In this document: positions 10,250-19,769 of the stretch, piece after piece
Layout: every line of letters starts with the position of its first letter
Numbering within the stretch: position 1 is the stretch's first letter
NCBI RefSeq assembly: GCF_963668475.1
Contig: NZ_OY764544.1
Location: 1,550,001 to 1,614,000 of the forward strand
DNA: 64,000 bases
Origin: an uncultured Methanospirillum sp.
Lineage (GTDB): Archaea > Halobacteriota > Methanomicrobia > Methanomicrobiales > Methanospirillaceae
Direction of reading: 5' to 3'
Program-made: the position numbers and the translations under genes
The notes under the pieces: generated by a model
The model's input: only the letters and a program-made list of their open reading frames with translations
Told to the model about the DNA's origin: nothing
Database searches by the model: none

Positions 10250-10263
10250 GTCCCTTTGGGGAC
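10250..10263 (+). promoter_or_regulatory. Hairpin at the predicted 5' end of the mcr leader
   Basis: GTCCC-TTTG-GGGAC forms a perfect 5-bp stem with a 4-nt loop, placed where transcription from the TATA candidate at 10220 should begin. A hairpin at the extreme 5' end could protect this very abundant message from 5' decay. The mcrB ribosome binding site (CGGAGGAAA) lies well downstream, just before the ATG at 10358. Confidence 0.35.
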
Positions 10264-10357
10264 ATGTACGAGTGATTTCAGCCACACAGTGATGACGCCT
10301 TGCTCAGTATTCAGTGAACGAATCGTACAGGTTTGAAAGGAACATCGGAGGAAACAC

Positions 10358-11668
10358 ATGGCAAAATTTTCCGACACAATTGATCTCTATGACGATCAGG
10401 GCAAACTGCTGAAAAGCGGAGTAGCCCTTGAAAAGATCAGCCCGCTCGTAAACCCGGGCATCAAGAAACTTGTGGACCTGACCAAGAGAACGGTCGCAGT
10501 CAATCTCGCAGGAGCAGAGACCGCACTGAAGACCGGAGCAATCGGTAAGGGTAACTTCATCAAGGGTCGTGAGATGAACCTTGATATCTCCGGAAACGCC
10601 GGCGCTATCAAGGAAAAAATCTTCAAGATGATCCAGGTTGAAGAAGGCGACGATACCGAGATTCGGGAATTCAATGGCGGCAAACTTCTGCTTGTCACTG
10701 TTCCAAGTGCCCGGATTCAGGCCGCAGCAACCTACGATGCAGCAATCACCTCAGTTGCAGCAGCAGCAACCTACGCAACCATCGACCAGTTCAACGTGAA
10801 CATGTTCGACGGTTCCATGGTCAAGGCAGCCTTCTGGGGTACCTACCCACAGACCATGGACATGGTCGGCAGCAACTGTGCATCTATCCTTTCCATTCCC
10901 CAGAACAACGAAGGTCTCGGATACGCACTCCGTAACATCCCGGCAAACCACGCTGTGATGATGACCAGCAAGAACGCAATGCAGGGAGCAGCCCTCGCAT
11001 CTGTATTCGAGCAGGCAGGAGAGTTCGAAATGGGAGCAGCAATCGGCCCATTCGAGCGTGCACAGCTCCTTCTCCTCGCATACCAGGGTCTGAATGCAAA
11101 CAACCTGGTATACGACCTCGTCAAGAAGAACGGTGCATCCGGAACCGTCGGTACCGTCGTTCAGTCCCTCGTTGAGAAGGCACTCGAAGACAAGGTTATC
11201 ACCCCAGGCAAGAAGGGACCCTCCGGTTACACGTTCTACGAGACCAAGGATCCAAGACTCTGGAATGCATACACCGCAGCTGGAACCCTCGCTGCAACCA
11301 TGGTAAACTGTGGTGCAGGCCGGTTCGCACAGGCAGTATCTTCAACCCTGCTGTACTTCAACGACCTTCTTGAGCACGAGACCGGCCTCCCAGGCTGTGA
11401 CTACGGCCGCACAATGGGTGTAGCAGTCGGATTCTCGTTCTTCAGCCACTCCATCTATGGTGGCGGCGGTCCGGGAACCTTCAACGGTAACCACGTCGTT
11501 ACCAGACATGCAGCCGGTGTTGGTATGCCATGTATCGTGGCAGCCTGTGCTCTGGATGCAGGAACTCAGATGTTCTCACCAGAGGCAACCTCCAAGATCT
11601 ACGGAGAGACCTTCGGTAAGATCCCAGAGTTCAACACACCAATCCAGCACGTAGCAAAAGGAGTGTAA
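10358..11668 (+). CDS. mcrB: Methyl-coenzyme M reductase I subunit beta
   Basis: This is the beta subunit of the (alpha-beta-gamma)2 MCR complex, which makes methane and the CoM-CoB heterodisulphide from methyl-CoM and coenzyme B in the cytoplasm. The 436 residues start MAKFSDTIDLYDDQGKLL and keep the family's alanine-rich centre (YDAAITSVAAAATYAT) and the C-terminal SIYGGGGPGTFNGNHVVTRH segment near the substrate channel. Length is normal (about 430-445). It is the first gene of mcrBDCGA with a strong ribosome binding site. Codon use is highly biased toward C-ending codons, as expected for a top-expressed gene, and accounts for the long open frames on the opposite strand. Confidence 0.98.
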   Translation: MAKFSDTIDLYDDQGKLLKSGVALEKISPLVNPGIKKLVDLTKRTVAVNLAGAETALKTGAIGKGNFIKGREMNLDISGNAGAIKEKIFKMIQVEEGDDTEIREFNGGKLLLVTVPSARIQAAATYDAAITSVAAAATYATIDQFNVNMFDGSMVKAAFWGTYPQTMDMVGSNCASILSIPQNNEGLGYALRNIPANHAVMMTSKNAMQGAALASVFEQAGEFEMGAAIGPFERAQLLLLAYQGLNANNLVYDLVKKNGASGTVGTVVQSLVEKALEDKVITPGKKGPSGYTFYETKDPRLWNAYTAAGTLAATMVNCGAGRFAQAVSSTLLYFNDLLEHETGLPGCDYGRTMGVAVGFSFFSHSIYGGGGPGTFNGNHVVTRHAAGVGMPCIVAACALDAGTQMFSPEATSKIYGETFGKIPEFNTPIQHVAKGV

Positions 11669-11688
11669 CCGCATACAGGATTGCATAA

Positions 11689-12159
11689 ATGAGCGAGGCA
11701 GAATTCCCGCAGTGTCGGATTGTCACCGAGCGCTTTTTAAAACCTGAAACAGTGGAGAAGATCCTCAACAAGCTGGTGGTAATAGAGGGTATCCGCCGGA
11801 TCGTCATAAACGGACCCAGTATTCCTCAGCTCGTCCCCTACGGCCCCGCAAGGGGGCTTCCAAACCCCCATTCCGGTCGCGTCCGAATCGTTGTGGGGGG
11901 AACCGATGTGGACCTGCGGGTGCAGGTCGGAACCATCCTTCTCGAACTTGAGACCCGGGATATCGTCCCCCGGATCGATGAGGCGTGCAGGGAGGTCTTT
12001 GTGAACTTCACCTATGGAATCAAAGAAGGAAAGTTCATGAGATCCACGCCTACTCAGACCGATTATGCAAAATACGGTCCCGGGGCAGATGAGATGATGA
12101 TCGGGATCGTTGACCCGAAGAATAAGACCGGACCCACCCTTATTCAGGGAACAAAATAA
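11689..12159 (+). CDS. mcrD: Methyl-coenzyme M reductase operon protein D
   Basis: This 156-residue small accessory protein is found in nearly all mcr operons and is not part of the purified catalytic hexamer. Recognisable features are CRIVTERFLKPETVEKILNK, VINGPSIPQLVPYGPARG and VGTILLELE. Current work links McrD to MCR maturation or activation. It sits between mcrB and mcrC, and its stop overlaps the mcrC start (TAATG). Its codon use is less biased than mcrB, G or A, so it is probably made in smaller amounts. Confidence 0.94.
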   Translation: MSEAEFPQCRIVTERFLKPETVEKILNKLVVIEGIRRIVINGPSIPQLVPYGPARGLPNPHSGRVRIVVGGTDVDLRVQVGTILLELETRDIVPRIDEACREVFVNFTYGIKEGKFMRSTPTQTDYAKYGPGADEMMIGIVDPKNKTGPTLIQGTK

Positions 12160-12794
12160 TGCCGATAGGACGTGTCACTCAGATAGTAGACTGCCGGGAG
12201 AGCGCCGGCATGGGCAAAGGAGGAGCTCTTGCCCAGAGGGGAACAATATCAGAGTGCCGGTATCCCGATGTGATCATCATCGGGATGTCTCCTGGCAGAA
12301 GACACGTCACAAAACCAGTATGTGATATTACATCAGCTCTCCGGACACAGGGGGTTGAATACAGCATCAGTACGATGATCCTCAATGCCGGAAGCGGCAT
12401 TCCCCCTGATGCTCCGAAGAGTGCCGGTCATGTATTGGGTGCATATTTTGGTCTGAACGAGAAGGAGATTTCCCAGATAAACCGTCACAAAGTGGCGGTC
12501 CTGCACCATGGAAATGTCAGATCACACGTGGTCGCAAAGGTCAGGTCCATCCTGAAGGACTGCGACATTCCGGCCGTTGTGGTCTGTCAGGCCCCCATCG
12601 ATTATGAGGATTTCGCACGTGAAGGAATAAAAACGGCGTTTGTGATGCCACAGGAACAACATATCCAGACGAAAGGAACGGTTATGGCAATTGTCAGCGG
12701 CATTACAAGGGGCCAGACCCCGTCACGCGAGAAGATCGCAGACGTCATTCATGCAGTTATGAGATTGATGAAATCATCTGATTTGGAGAGATAA
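12159..12794 (+). CDS. mcrC: Methyl-coenzyme M reductase operon protein C
   Basis: This 211-residue protein begins MPIGRVTQIVDCRESAGMGKGG, typical of McrC, and contains PDVIIIGMSPGRRHVTKPVC and NAGSGIPPDAPKSAGHVLG. McrC has been found in the large complex that reductively activates MCR (component A3a) together with the ATPase component A2, which is encoded at 34426-36030 here. Translation is coupled to mcrD by a one-base overlap, and mcrG follows three bases after the stop. Codon bias is moderate, as in mcrD. Confidence 0.94.
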   Translation: MPIGRVTQIVDCRESAGMGKGGALAQRGTISECRYPDVIIIGMSPGRRHVTKPVCDITSALRTQGVEYSISTMILNAGSGIPPDAPKSAGHVLGAYFGLNEKEISQINRHKVAVLHHGNVRSHVVAKVRSILKDCDIPAVVVCQAPIDYEDFAREGIKTAFVMPQEQHIQTKGTVMAIVSGITRGQTPSREKIADVIHAVMRLMKSSDLER

Positions 12795-12797
12795 ACA

Positions 12798-13556
12798 ATG
12801 GCATATACACCACAGTATGGTCCAGGTAAGTCTATTGTCGCCGAGAACCGGCGCAAGCAGATGAACCCCGGCGTAAAGCTTGAGAAGATCCGTGACGTCA
12901 CGGATGAGGAGATCGTCCTGATCATGGGACACCGTGCACCAGGACAGGCATACCCATCTGCACACCCGCCACTCGCAGAGCAGGGAGAGCCAGACTGCCC
13001 AATCCGTAAGATTGTCAGCCCAACCGAGGGAGCAAAGGCTGGAGACCGTGTCAGATACATCCAGTTCGCTGACTCCATGTACAATGCACCATCCCAGCCG
13101 TACCAGAGAACCTACGTCGAAATGTACCGCTACCGTGGTATCGACCCAGGAACCCTGTCCGGCCGTCAGATCGTCGAATCACGTGAGCGTGACCTCGAAA
13201 AGATCGCATCCGACCTCGTAAACACCAACCTCTTCGACCCGGCACGTGTCGGTATTCGTGGAGCAACCGTTCACGGTCACTCACTCCGTCTTGCAGAAGA
13301 TGGTATGATGTTCGACATGCTGCAGCGGTGTGTCCTCGATGGAGGAGTTGTCAAGTACGTCAAGGACCAGATTGGTGTTCCACTCGACAAGAAAGTCGCA
13401 GTCGGCAAGCCAATGGACGAAGCCTGGCTCAAGGCAAACACCACAATGTTCCACTCACTCGTCGGAACTGCATTCCGTGATGACCCAGAATACGTCGAAT
13501 ACGTCCAGCGCATTCACTCCCTGAGGACCAAGTACGGCTTCATGCCGGTTGAGTAA
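12798..13556 (+). CDS. mcrG: Methyl-coenzyme M reductase I subunit gamma
   Basis: This is the 252-residue gamma subunit of MCR and contributes to the F430 pocket and the CoB/CoM channel. It starts [20 protein letters not shown] and contains [24 protein letters not shown]-like [16 protein letters not shown], and the [21 protein letters not shown] segment (here [16 protein letters not shown]). Length is as expected for the family. Strongly biased codons, like mcrB and mcrA, fit stoichiometric high expression. Its stop lies 14 bases before the mcrA start. Confidence 0.98.
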   Translation: MAYTPQYGPGKSIVAENRRKQMNPGVKLEKIRDVTDEEIVLIMGHRAPGQAYPSAHPPLAEQGEPDCPIRKIVSPTEGAKAGDRVRYIQFADSMYNAPSQPYQRTYVEMYRYRGIDPGTLSGRQIVESRERDLEKIASDLVNTNLFDPARVGIRGATVHGHSLRLAEDGMMFDMLQRCVLDGGVVKYVKDQIGVPLDKKVAVGKPMDEAWLKANTTMFHSLVGTAFRDDPEYVEYVQRIHSLRTKYGFMPVE

Positions 13557-13569
13557 GGAGGCACCATAC

Positions 13570-15273
13570 ATGGCAAAAATTGAGAGAGCACAGAAACTTT
13601 TCCTCAAGGCTCTGAAAGAGAAATTTGAGGGAGATGTCCAGGACACCAAGACCAGCTTCTACAACTTTGATGGTTTAAACCAGTCCCCAAGAAAACGCGA
13701 GTTCATGGCAGCCTCTAAGAAGGTCGAACTCCGCCGTGGTATCTCCATGTACGACCCCAACCGCTGCCACCTCGGTGGTCTGCCAATGGGTCAGCGTCAG
13801 CTCATGACCTACGAAGTCTCCGGAACCGGAACCTTCGTAGAGGGTGACGACCTGCACTTCGTCAACAACCCGGCAATGCAGCAGATGTGGGATGATATCC
13901 GCCGGACTATCATCGTCTCAATGGACCTCGCCCACAACACCCTGCAGAAGCGTCTCGGCAAGGAAATCACTCCAGAAACCATCAACGAGTACCTCCACAT
14001 CCTCAACCACGCAATGCCAGGCGCAGCAGTGGTTCAGGAACACATGGTCGAGACCCACCCATCAGTCGTAGACGACTGTTACTGTAAGGTCTTTACCGGA
14101 GACTCCGAACTTGCAGACCAGCTCGAGAAGCAGTTCGTCCTCGATGTCGACAAGCTCTTCCCGGCAAAGCAGGCAGAGGAACTCAAGGCAGCAGTCGGCA
14201 AGTCACTCTGGCAGGCAATCCACATCCCAACCATCGTTTCCCGTACTTGTGATGGTGGAACCACCAGCCGCTGGTCTGCAATGCAGATCGGTATGTCCTT
14301 CATCACCGCGTACCGCATGTGCGCCGGTGAAGCAGCAGTCGCTGACCTCTCCTACGCCGCAAAGCACGCCGGTGTTATCCAGATGGGTAGCCACCTGCCA
14401 GCACGTCGTGCACGTGGTCCAAACGAGCCCGGTGGTATCCTCTTCGGTCACTTCGGTGATATGGTCCAGGCAAACCGGAAGTACCCCAACGACCCGGCAA
14501 AGGCAACCCTTGAGGTCGTCGGTGCAGGAGCAATGCTCTTCGACCAGATCTGGCTCGGATCGTACATGTCCGGTGGTGTCGGATTCACTCAGTATGCAAC
14601 CGCAGCATACACCGACAACATCCTCGATGAATACACCTACTACGGTATGGACTACATCAAGGACAAGTACAAGGTTGACTTCAAGAACCCAAGCCCAGAC
14701 AACAAGGTCAAGCCAACCCAGGAGATCGTCAACGACATTGCAACCGAGGTCACCCTCAACGGTATGGAACAGTACGAACAGTTCCCAACCGCAATGGAAG
14801 ACCACTTCGGTGGTTCCCAGCGTGCAGCAGTCCTTGCAGCAGCATCCGGTATCTCTACCGCAATCGCAACTGCAAACTCCAACGCTGGTCTGAACGGCTG
14901 GTACCTGTCCATGCTCCTGCACAAGGAAGGCTGGTCACGTCTCGGCTTCTTCGGATACGACCTGCAGGACCAGTGCGGTTCCACCAACTCACTCTCCGTC
15001 CGGCCAGACGAAGGCTGTATCGGCGAGTTCCGTGGACCAAACTACCCGAACTACGCAATGAACGTGGGTCACCAGGGAGAATACGCAGCTATCGTCGCTT
15101 CCTCACACTACGGACGTGGCGACGGATTCTGTCTCTCCCCACTGATCAAGATCACCTTCGCAGACCCATCCCTGGTCTTCGACTTCAGCGAGCCACGCAA
15201 GGAGTTCGCAAAGGGTGCAATCCGCGAGTTCGTTCCAGCCGGAGAGAGATCTCTCCTCATGCCAGCCCGTTAA
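13570..15273 (+). CDS. mcrA: Methyl-coenzyme M reductase I subunit alpha
   Basis: This is the 567-residue catalytic alpha subunit that carries most of the F430 contacts. The start is the ATG at 13570, preceded by GGAGGCACC and giving [11 protein letters not shown]; the upstream ATG at 13549 overlaps mcrG and lacks a site. The post-translationally modified positions are present: the [10 protein letters not shown] histidine (about residue 265, 1-N-methylhistidine in studied enzymes), the arginine in [13 protein letters not shown] (about 279, 5-methylarginine in studied enzymes), and GYDLQDQCG (about 462-470) with the thioglycine site. [19 protein letters not shown] is the region used in mcrA phylogeny. 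It ends the operon ahead of a T-rich terminator. Confidence 0.99.
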   Translation: MAKIERAQKLFLKALKEKFEGDVQDTKTSFYNFDGLNQSPRKREFMAASKKVELRRGISMYDPNRCHLGGLPMGQRQLMTYEVSGTGTFVEGDDLHFVNNPAMQQMWDDIRRTIIVSMDLAHNTLQKRLGKEITPETINEYLHILNHAMPGAAVVQEHMVETHPSVVDDCYCKVFTGDSELADQLEKQFVLDVDKLFPAKQAEELKAAVGKSLWQAIHIPTIVSRTCDGGTTSRWSAMQIGMSFITAYRMCAGEAAVADLSYAAKHAGVIQMGSHLPARRARGPNEPGGILFGHFGDMVQANRKYPNDPAKATLEVVGAGAMLFDQIWLGSYMSGGVGFTQYATAAYTDNILDEYTYYGMDYIKDKYKVDFKNPSPDNKVKPTQEIVNDIATEVTLNGMEQYEQFPTAMEDHFGGSQRAAVLAAASGISTAIATANSNAGLNGWYLSMLLHKEGWSRLGFFGYDLQDQCGSTNSLSVRPDEGCIGEFRGPNYPNYAMNVGHQGEYAAIVASSHYGRGDGFCLSPLIKITFADPSLVFDFSEPRKEFAKGAIREFVPAGERSLLMPAR

Positions 15274-15279
15274 ACAGGC

Positions 15280-15303
15280 TGACATCCAATTTTTCTCTTT
15301 TTT
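15280..15303 (+). terminator. T-rich terminator after mcrA
   Basis: Two T-rich runs (ATTTTTCTC then TTTTTT) start about 15 bases after the mcrA stop, the usual form of an archaeal intrinsic terminator. The convergent radical-SAM gene ends at 15398, so termination here would also limit antisense transcription. Confidence 0.6.
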
Positions 15304-15397
15304 AGTGCCCAGTTGCATCACACAGATCTATCCATATGTCCCAACCCGGATATCTGAATGAACACAACTGACTGAACAATAACCAAAAGAAAGGCCC

Positions 15398-17146
15398 TTA
15401 TAGGGCAGACGCCTTGATAAACGACCGGGTTGGATGAACATCACGGTATGAGACGCCATAAAACCTGCGATAGAACCGATCCGCCTCCTCCTCGATATCC
15501 CAGTCACACCGGTCTGGATGAAATATCCTGGCAAGAAGCATCAGACCGAGAGCCCATCTCGGACTTCCAAAATCCCATGAAGCCGGCATCTCTATAACTG
15601 CCTCCTTTGTTACTGCAGGAACGATCAGTGAATGAGATCTGCAGTACTGAAGCGATGCCTCCTTAGGAAGAGAGAAGAGTCCTGATATGCAGATCCAGTC
15701 AGGATTCAACAAGATAAACTCGTCATGTGAGATCGTTATTCCAGGCTTGCCGGTCCGTTTTATCATTCTGTTCACCGGTTCACCGCCTGCAATCTCTGCC
15801 AGATGATTCTCAAACCTCCCACCATTCAGGGAAAAGACCGGGTATCCCATGGTATAGAGAACTCGGGGACGCTCTGCCCCGGATACGGCATCAGTTACAC
15901 GAGCCACCATATCCTGAAGAGTGTGTATCAGGTCCTCTCCGTTCTCAATACGGCCGGTGAGTGATGCAACCTCCCTGATAATGCCATAATAGGTATCAAC
16001 CCGTTGGATCCGGTCATGGATCTTTTCAATCCCTTCACCGGCAATAAATGACCGCCATAGCCGCGGAGCACAGAGCGGATCTTCTTCACCGAGACAGGAG
16101 ACGATACCCTGTATGAACTCAAGTGCCCGGGTAGGCCGGTACCCGCCATTCATCCCGTCCTCCTCATATCTGATTGAACGGACCTGACCGGTGATCGGCA
16201 GTTGGTACCCGCAGGAGCACTGCCCATCCTCACGAAAAGTCAGCGGCCTGCATCCCATGGGACCGTACAACTCACGTTCACTGATAACCCCGCCACAGGA
16301 CGGGCAGACCGAGTTCATCCATGAACTGCCTGGTGAGTTGAAGAGGCATACATGAGGGGCAAACGAGTGAATGCGTTCGCAGATCTGTTCAGATTCAGGA
16401 ATCGACGGTTCGCACTCCTGCCCGAGATCTCCAAATGCCATACATCGCATGATCTGAATCGGTATCGTCCTCGATATCCCGGTAACAGCACGTGCCTGTC
16501 TGATCAGATCCTCTTCTCTTTTGGCAACATGCATCAGCGCAACCTCGACGTGAACCCCGGCATCCACCAGGTGAGAGAGATTTGTCATGACAATGCTGTT
16601 GTCAGCGATTCCACACGAGCGTAATGTTACAGGATCATCCCCTTTCAACCCGACATTTACCACGTCAAGCACCGGGAGCAGCAGATTCAGGGTATACGCC
16701 GAAAAATAACCATTCGTTGAGCATCCGACAACCATTCCTCTCTCTTTGGCAAGTCTGGCGACCCTGAGGAACGATGGAAGTGAAACTGTCGGTTCATTCA
16801 GGCAGAAGTAGATCCCTTCACAGCCTTCAGAGACGGCTTCATCAATGATGGAGAGAGGATCACGGTGGAGAAGGCCCTTCCCCAGATTTTCAGGACTCCG
16901 AACAAGAACTTCAGAGACACACCCCGGACAAGAGAGATTGCACCCGACCGTGCTGACCTGGAGGAATTTTGCCCGTGGCCATGCATGAACAAGGGGAATC
17001 GTCTCAACAGATATCGGCGTTACAATCAGCCACTGGTCAGGAAATCGTTCAGATATTGTGCCATCTTGTGCGGTATACATCCCACATCTGCCTATTCCGC
17101 CTTCAGATATTTCGCAACTCTGATTGCAGTACTGACACCGGGTCAT
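15398..17146 (-). CDS. Radical SAM protein fused to a BtuF/FepB-like domain
   Basis: This is a 582-residue two-part protein. Residues 1-20 hold CQYCNQSC..SEGGIGRCG, the cysteine-rich N-terminus of PflA-like radical SAM activases. VSTVGCNLSCPGC (about 72-84) is the CX3CX2C motif that binds the SAM-cleaving [4Fe-4S] cluster. A second cysteine set, VCPSCGG..CSCG (about 275-315), probably binds a metal. From about residue 400 it resembles a type III periplasmic binding protein (VLYTMGYPVFSLNGG, LNPDWICISGLF, LLARIFHPD), but there is no signal peptide, so this part is cytoplasmic. The start overlaps the methyltransferase stop (ATGA). Function unknown; the binding domain may hold a metal chelate or corrinoid-like substrate. 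Confidence 0.8.
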   Translation of the reverse strand: MTRCQYCNQSCEISEGGIGRCGMYTAQDGTISERFPDQWLIVTPISVETIPLVHAWPRAKFLQVSTVGCNLSCPGCVSEVLVRSPENLGKGLLHRDPLSIIDEAVSEGCEGIYFCLNEPTVSLPSFLRVARLAKERGMVVGCSTNGYFSAYTLNLLLPVLDVVNVGLKGDDPVTLRSCGIADNSIVMTNLSHLVDAGVHVEVALMHVAKREEDLIRQARAVTGISRTIPIQIMRCMAFGDLGQECEPSIPESEQICERIHSFAPHVCLFNSPGSSWMNSVCPSCGGVISERELYGPMGCRPLTFREDGQCSCGYQLPITGQVRSIRYEEDGMNGGYRPTRALEFIQGIVSCLGEEDPLCAPRLWRSFIAGEGIEKIHDRIQRVDTYYGIIREVASLTGRIENGEDLIHTLQDMVARVTDAVSGAERPRVLYTMGYPVFSLNGGRFENHLAEIAGGEPVNRMIKRTGKPGITISHDEFILLNPDWICISGLFSLPKEASLQYCRSHSLIVPAVTKEAVIEMPASWDFGSPRWALGLMLLARIFHPDRCDWDIEEEADRFYRRFYGVSYRDVHPTRSFIKASAL

Positions 17147-17796
17147 GATCGCACCATCCGGACCCAGTATCCGGTCTCATCGTTGATGATTGAATAATTG
17201 GTGATCCCTGCACTGTCAAGGGCTTTTTCAACCCGTTCCTGCGGCATAGAGCGGATCCGATCCTTCATCCCTTCTTCAAATCCTGGTTCCTTTTCTTTCA
17301 TGGCTGCGATAATCTCTCTCTTTAAGGCTGAATTTCCAAATCCTCCACCAATATATGCAATACCTCCAGGCTTAAGGACGCGATATGCTTCACGAAGACC
17401 CAGTGAGAGGTCTTCCCAGAAGAACCAGGACCCCCTGCTTACCACGAGTTCAAATGAGCCACTCGGAAATGGTATCGCACTAACATCGCCATGAACCGGA
17501 ATTACACGGCCACAAAGACCTATTTCATTTACCCTCTCACTACAGATCCTGATCATGTCAGGTGAGATATCCATCGCCCGGACGACCAGATCAGACCGCA
17601 TCGCAAGAGCAGTGGCAAGGTGACCTGGGCCACATCCAAGATCCAACACGGCTCCTGCACGAATGCTGCAACTGGTAAGGATCTGTTCTGCGATTACAGG
17701 GTATATCGGTGCAAAGACGGTTCCGGCGATGTTGGCAAATCCCATTGGTTTCATCGCCATGGTATGATGATTCGGTTTATTATCCATCGGTTTCAC
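17143..17796 (-). CDS. Class I SAM-dependent methyltransferase
   Basis: This 217-residue Rossmann-fold methyltransferase has AVLDLGCGPGHLATALA (motif I, SAM binding), VVRAMDISPDMI (motif II), GDVSAIPFPSGSFELVVSRGS (motif III/IV) and EAYRVLKPGGIAYIGGGFG (motif V/VI), the arrangement of the UbiE/Methyltransf_11 group. It is the first gene of a leftward pair translationally coupled to the radical-SAM fusion protein, so the two enzymes probably act in one pathway. The substrate is unknown. The N-terminal 15 residues are Met- and His-rich (NHHTMAMK), which might bind metal. Confidence 0.85.
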   Translation of the reverse strand: MKPMDNKPNHHTMAMKPMGFANIAGTVFAPIYPVIAEQILTSCSIRAGAVLDLGCGPGHLATALAMRSDLVVRAMDISPDMIRICSERVNEIGLCGRVIPVHGDVSAIPFPSGSFELVVSRGSWFFWEDLSLGLREAYRVLKPGGIAYIGGGFGNSALKREIIAAMKEKEPGFEEGMKDRIRSMPQERVEKALDSAGITNYSIINDETGYWVRMVRS

Positions 17797-17998
17797 GATC
17801 CCGGGTATCTGGAACTAAGTTGAACATGGACATCACAGGTCAATCCGGACTGGCTGAATGCGACAGATGTCAAATCCATATGTTGATTCAGTCAACCAGG
17901 TGAGAGTGCTGACATAGGTGACCATGCCAGCGTACTCAGTTCTCTCTGTGAATCACACCCTTTTTTATTGTAGAAGATGTAACTCTCATACGATAATA

Positions 17999-18859
17999 AT
18001 GAGGAGTAAGGTAACCAGATCTATTTTACTGATCCTGATAAGCCTGCTGGTAGCAGGAATGCTCATACCGGGAACATTAGCCGCAGACACGGCTGCTTCA
18101 TCAGCAAATCAGAGTGGAAATGTCTCAATCGATGACCTGATGGCAAAAAATCCGGATGCTCTTCTCATCTATGCCGGAGCCGGTCTCAAAAAGGCAGTTC
18201 AGGAGATCGGATCCACATTCACCAATGAGACAGGGATTCCTGTTGTCTACAACTTCCAGGGCTCCGGAGCACTTCTGACTCAGATGGACATCACACATAA
18301 GGGAGATGTGCTGATCGCCGGAGGATCTGATGCATACAAGACAGCAGAAGATAAGGGACTCGTAGGTGAACCCCAGTATATCGCATACCATGTACCGATC
18401 GTTGCCGTGCAGAAAGGAAACCCCAAGAACATCACCTCTGTCGAGGACTTTGCAAATCCAGGCCTTAAGATCGGACTCGGTGATGTAAAGGCAACCGCAA
18501 TCGGAACCACAGGGGATAAACTCTTCAAAGATCTTGGAATTGCCGAGGATGTAGAGAAGAACGTCGTTGTGAGAACCTCAACCATCAACGAACTGGTCTC
18601 TGCCATGAACGCAGGATCAGTCGATGCGGCACTCCTCACCCTGGACCAGATCAATGATAAGACCATGGACACGATTCCAGTGAAGAACGTGAATGATTAC
18701 GTCCTGGTTGTGTCTGAGGGAACCACTACCTTCTCAAAGCAGCCTGAGAAAGCCCAGAAGTTTGCAGACTATGTCGCATCCGATGCAGGGAAAGCACTCT
18801 TTAAGAAGTACAAATTCCCGACCTACGGGGACTCAGAATACAAAGACGTCCAGCCCTGA
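17999..18859 (+). CDS. Molybdate/tungstate-type ABC transporter substrate-binding protein
   Basis: This extracytoplasmic solute receptor of the ModA/WtpA class feeds the permease and ATPase that follow. The ATG at 17999 is chosen, although an ATG at 17918 is in frame, because it gives a normal signal peptide (basic MRSKVTR, hydrophobic SILLILISLLVAGML, cleavage near TLAAD). The mature part has LLIYAGAGLKKAVQEIG, YNFQGSGALLTQM, GDVLIAGGSD and the hinge-side TSTINELVSAMNAGSVDAALL, matching oxyanion-binding ModA folds. It is 286 residues. Anion preference (Mo or W) cannot be read; tungstate is likely in a methanogen. Confidence 0.86.
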   Translation: MRSKVTRSILLILISLLVAGMLIPGTLAADTAASSANQSGNVSIDDLMAKNPDALLIYAGAGLKKAVQEIGSTFTNETGIPVVYNFQGSGALLTQMDITHKGDVLIAGGSDAYKTAEDKGLVGEPQYIAYHVPIVAVQKGNPKNITSVEDFANPGLKIGLGDVKATAIGTTGDKLFKDLGIAEDVEKNVVVRTSTINELVSAMNAGSVDAALLTLDQINDKTMDTIPVKNVNDYVLVVSEGTTTFSKQPEKAQKFADYVASDAGKALFKKYKFPTYGDSEYKDVQP

Positions 18860-18965
18860 GAGGGGACAAGGATTCATCACATCAAATTGGATGATACACA
18901 CTCCTTTTTCAGATCCCTATTGTCAGACCTGGCTCATCTGAACGTACACATAACAGGTACCGGGA

Positions 18966-19769
18966 ATGACAGATAAAAGACAGCCGGGTAGATTTTTTTT
19001 CAAAATCGCAACCACATTAGCATTTTTTTCGGGCTGTATCACCCTTCTCGTGCTCGGTGGGCTTTTCACGTTCATAAATCCGGAGAGCATTGTTCAGACA
19101 CTCACCTCATCTGAGATCAGGTATGCAATTCAACTCTCTCTCATCACCTCAATCATCTCTACCATTCTCTGTGCAGTGGTTGCAATTCCATCTGGGTATA
19201 TCTTAAGCAGGGGAGGATTTCCAGGGCAACGTCCCCTGATAATGCTGCTCATGCTCCCCCTGTCACTCCCTCCACTTGTTGCAGGAGTTGCACTTCTGCT
19301 CTTTTTTGCCAGGACACCCATCGGAACCGGGCTTGAGGATCTGGGGGTTACCGTTGTGTACACACAACTCGGCATCATCGTGGCACAATGCTTTGTCAAT
19401 CTCCCGTACCTGATCAGGGTCATGAGATCATCGTTTGCCATGATCTCCCCCAGGTATGAGCATATAGCACGGACGCTCGGGTGCTCGGATTTTCAGGCAT
19501 TCTGGCATGTCACCCTACCTTTGGCACGGGCGGGCCTGATATCGGGGCTTGTTATCACCTGGTCCAAGGCTATGGGTGAGTTCGGTGCCGTTCTGATGCT
19601 TGCCGGTGCGACACGGATGCGTTCAGAAACCCTGCCAATAGCCTTATACCTGAATATGGCCACCGGAGATCTCGACATTGCCATCACAATGGCATGTATT
19701 CTCCTAGGAATTGCTGCAGTGACCATGTTCTTCTTCGAATGGATGTCAGAAGGGAGTGACCGGATTTGA
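18966..19769 (+). CDS. Molybdate/tungstate-type ABC transporter permease
   Basis: This 267-residue integral membrane protein has about six hydrophobic helices and the EAA loop characteristic of the ModB/CysU permease family (ARTLGCSDFQAFWHVTLPLARAGLISG, with G at the conserved place), which docks on the ATPase. GGFPGQRPLIMLLMLPLSLPPLVAG is the typical ModB periplasmic/TM turn. The gene lies about 105 bases after the binding protein, and its stop overlaps the ATPase start by one base (TGATG). Confidence 0.9.
   Translation: MTDKRQPGRFFFKIATTLAFFSGCITLLVLGGLFTFINPESIVQTLTSSEIRYAIQLSLITSIISTILCAVVAIPSGYILSRGGFPGQRPLIMLLMLPLSLPPLVAGVALLLFFARTPIGTGLEDLGVTVVYTQLGIIVAQCFVNLPYLIRVMRSSFAMISPRYEHIARTLGCSDFQAFWHVTLPLARAGLISGLVITWSKAMGEFGAVLMLAGATRMRSETLPIALYLNMATGDLDIAITMACILLGIAAVTMFFFEWMSEGSDRI

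Noticed and set aside
14203..14922. 239-residue open frame on the minus strand inside mcrA
   Set aside because: It is a shadow of strong codon bias in mcrA, with no ribosome binding site and low-complexity Val/Cys-rich translation.
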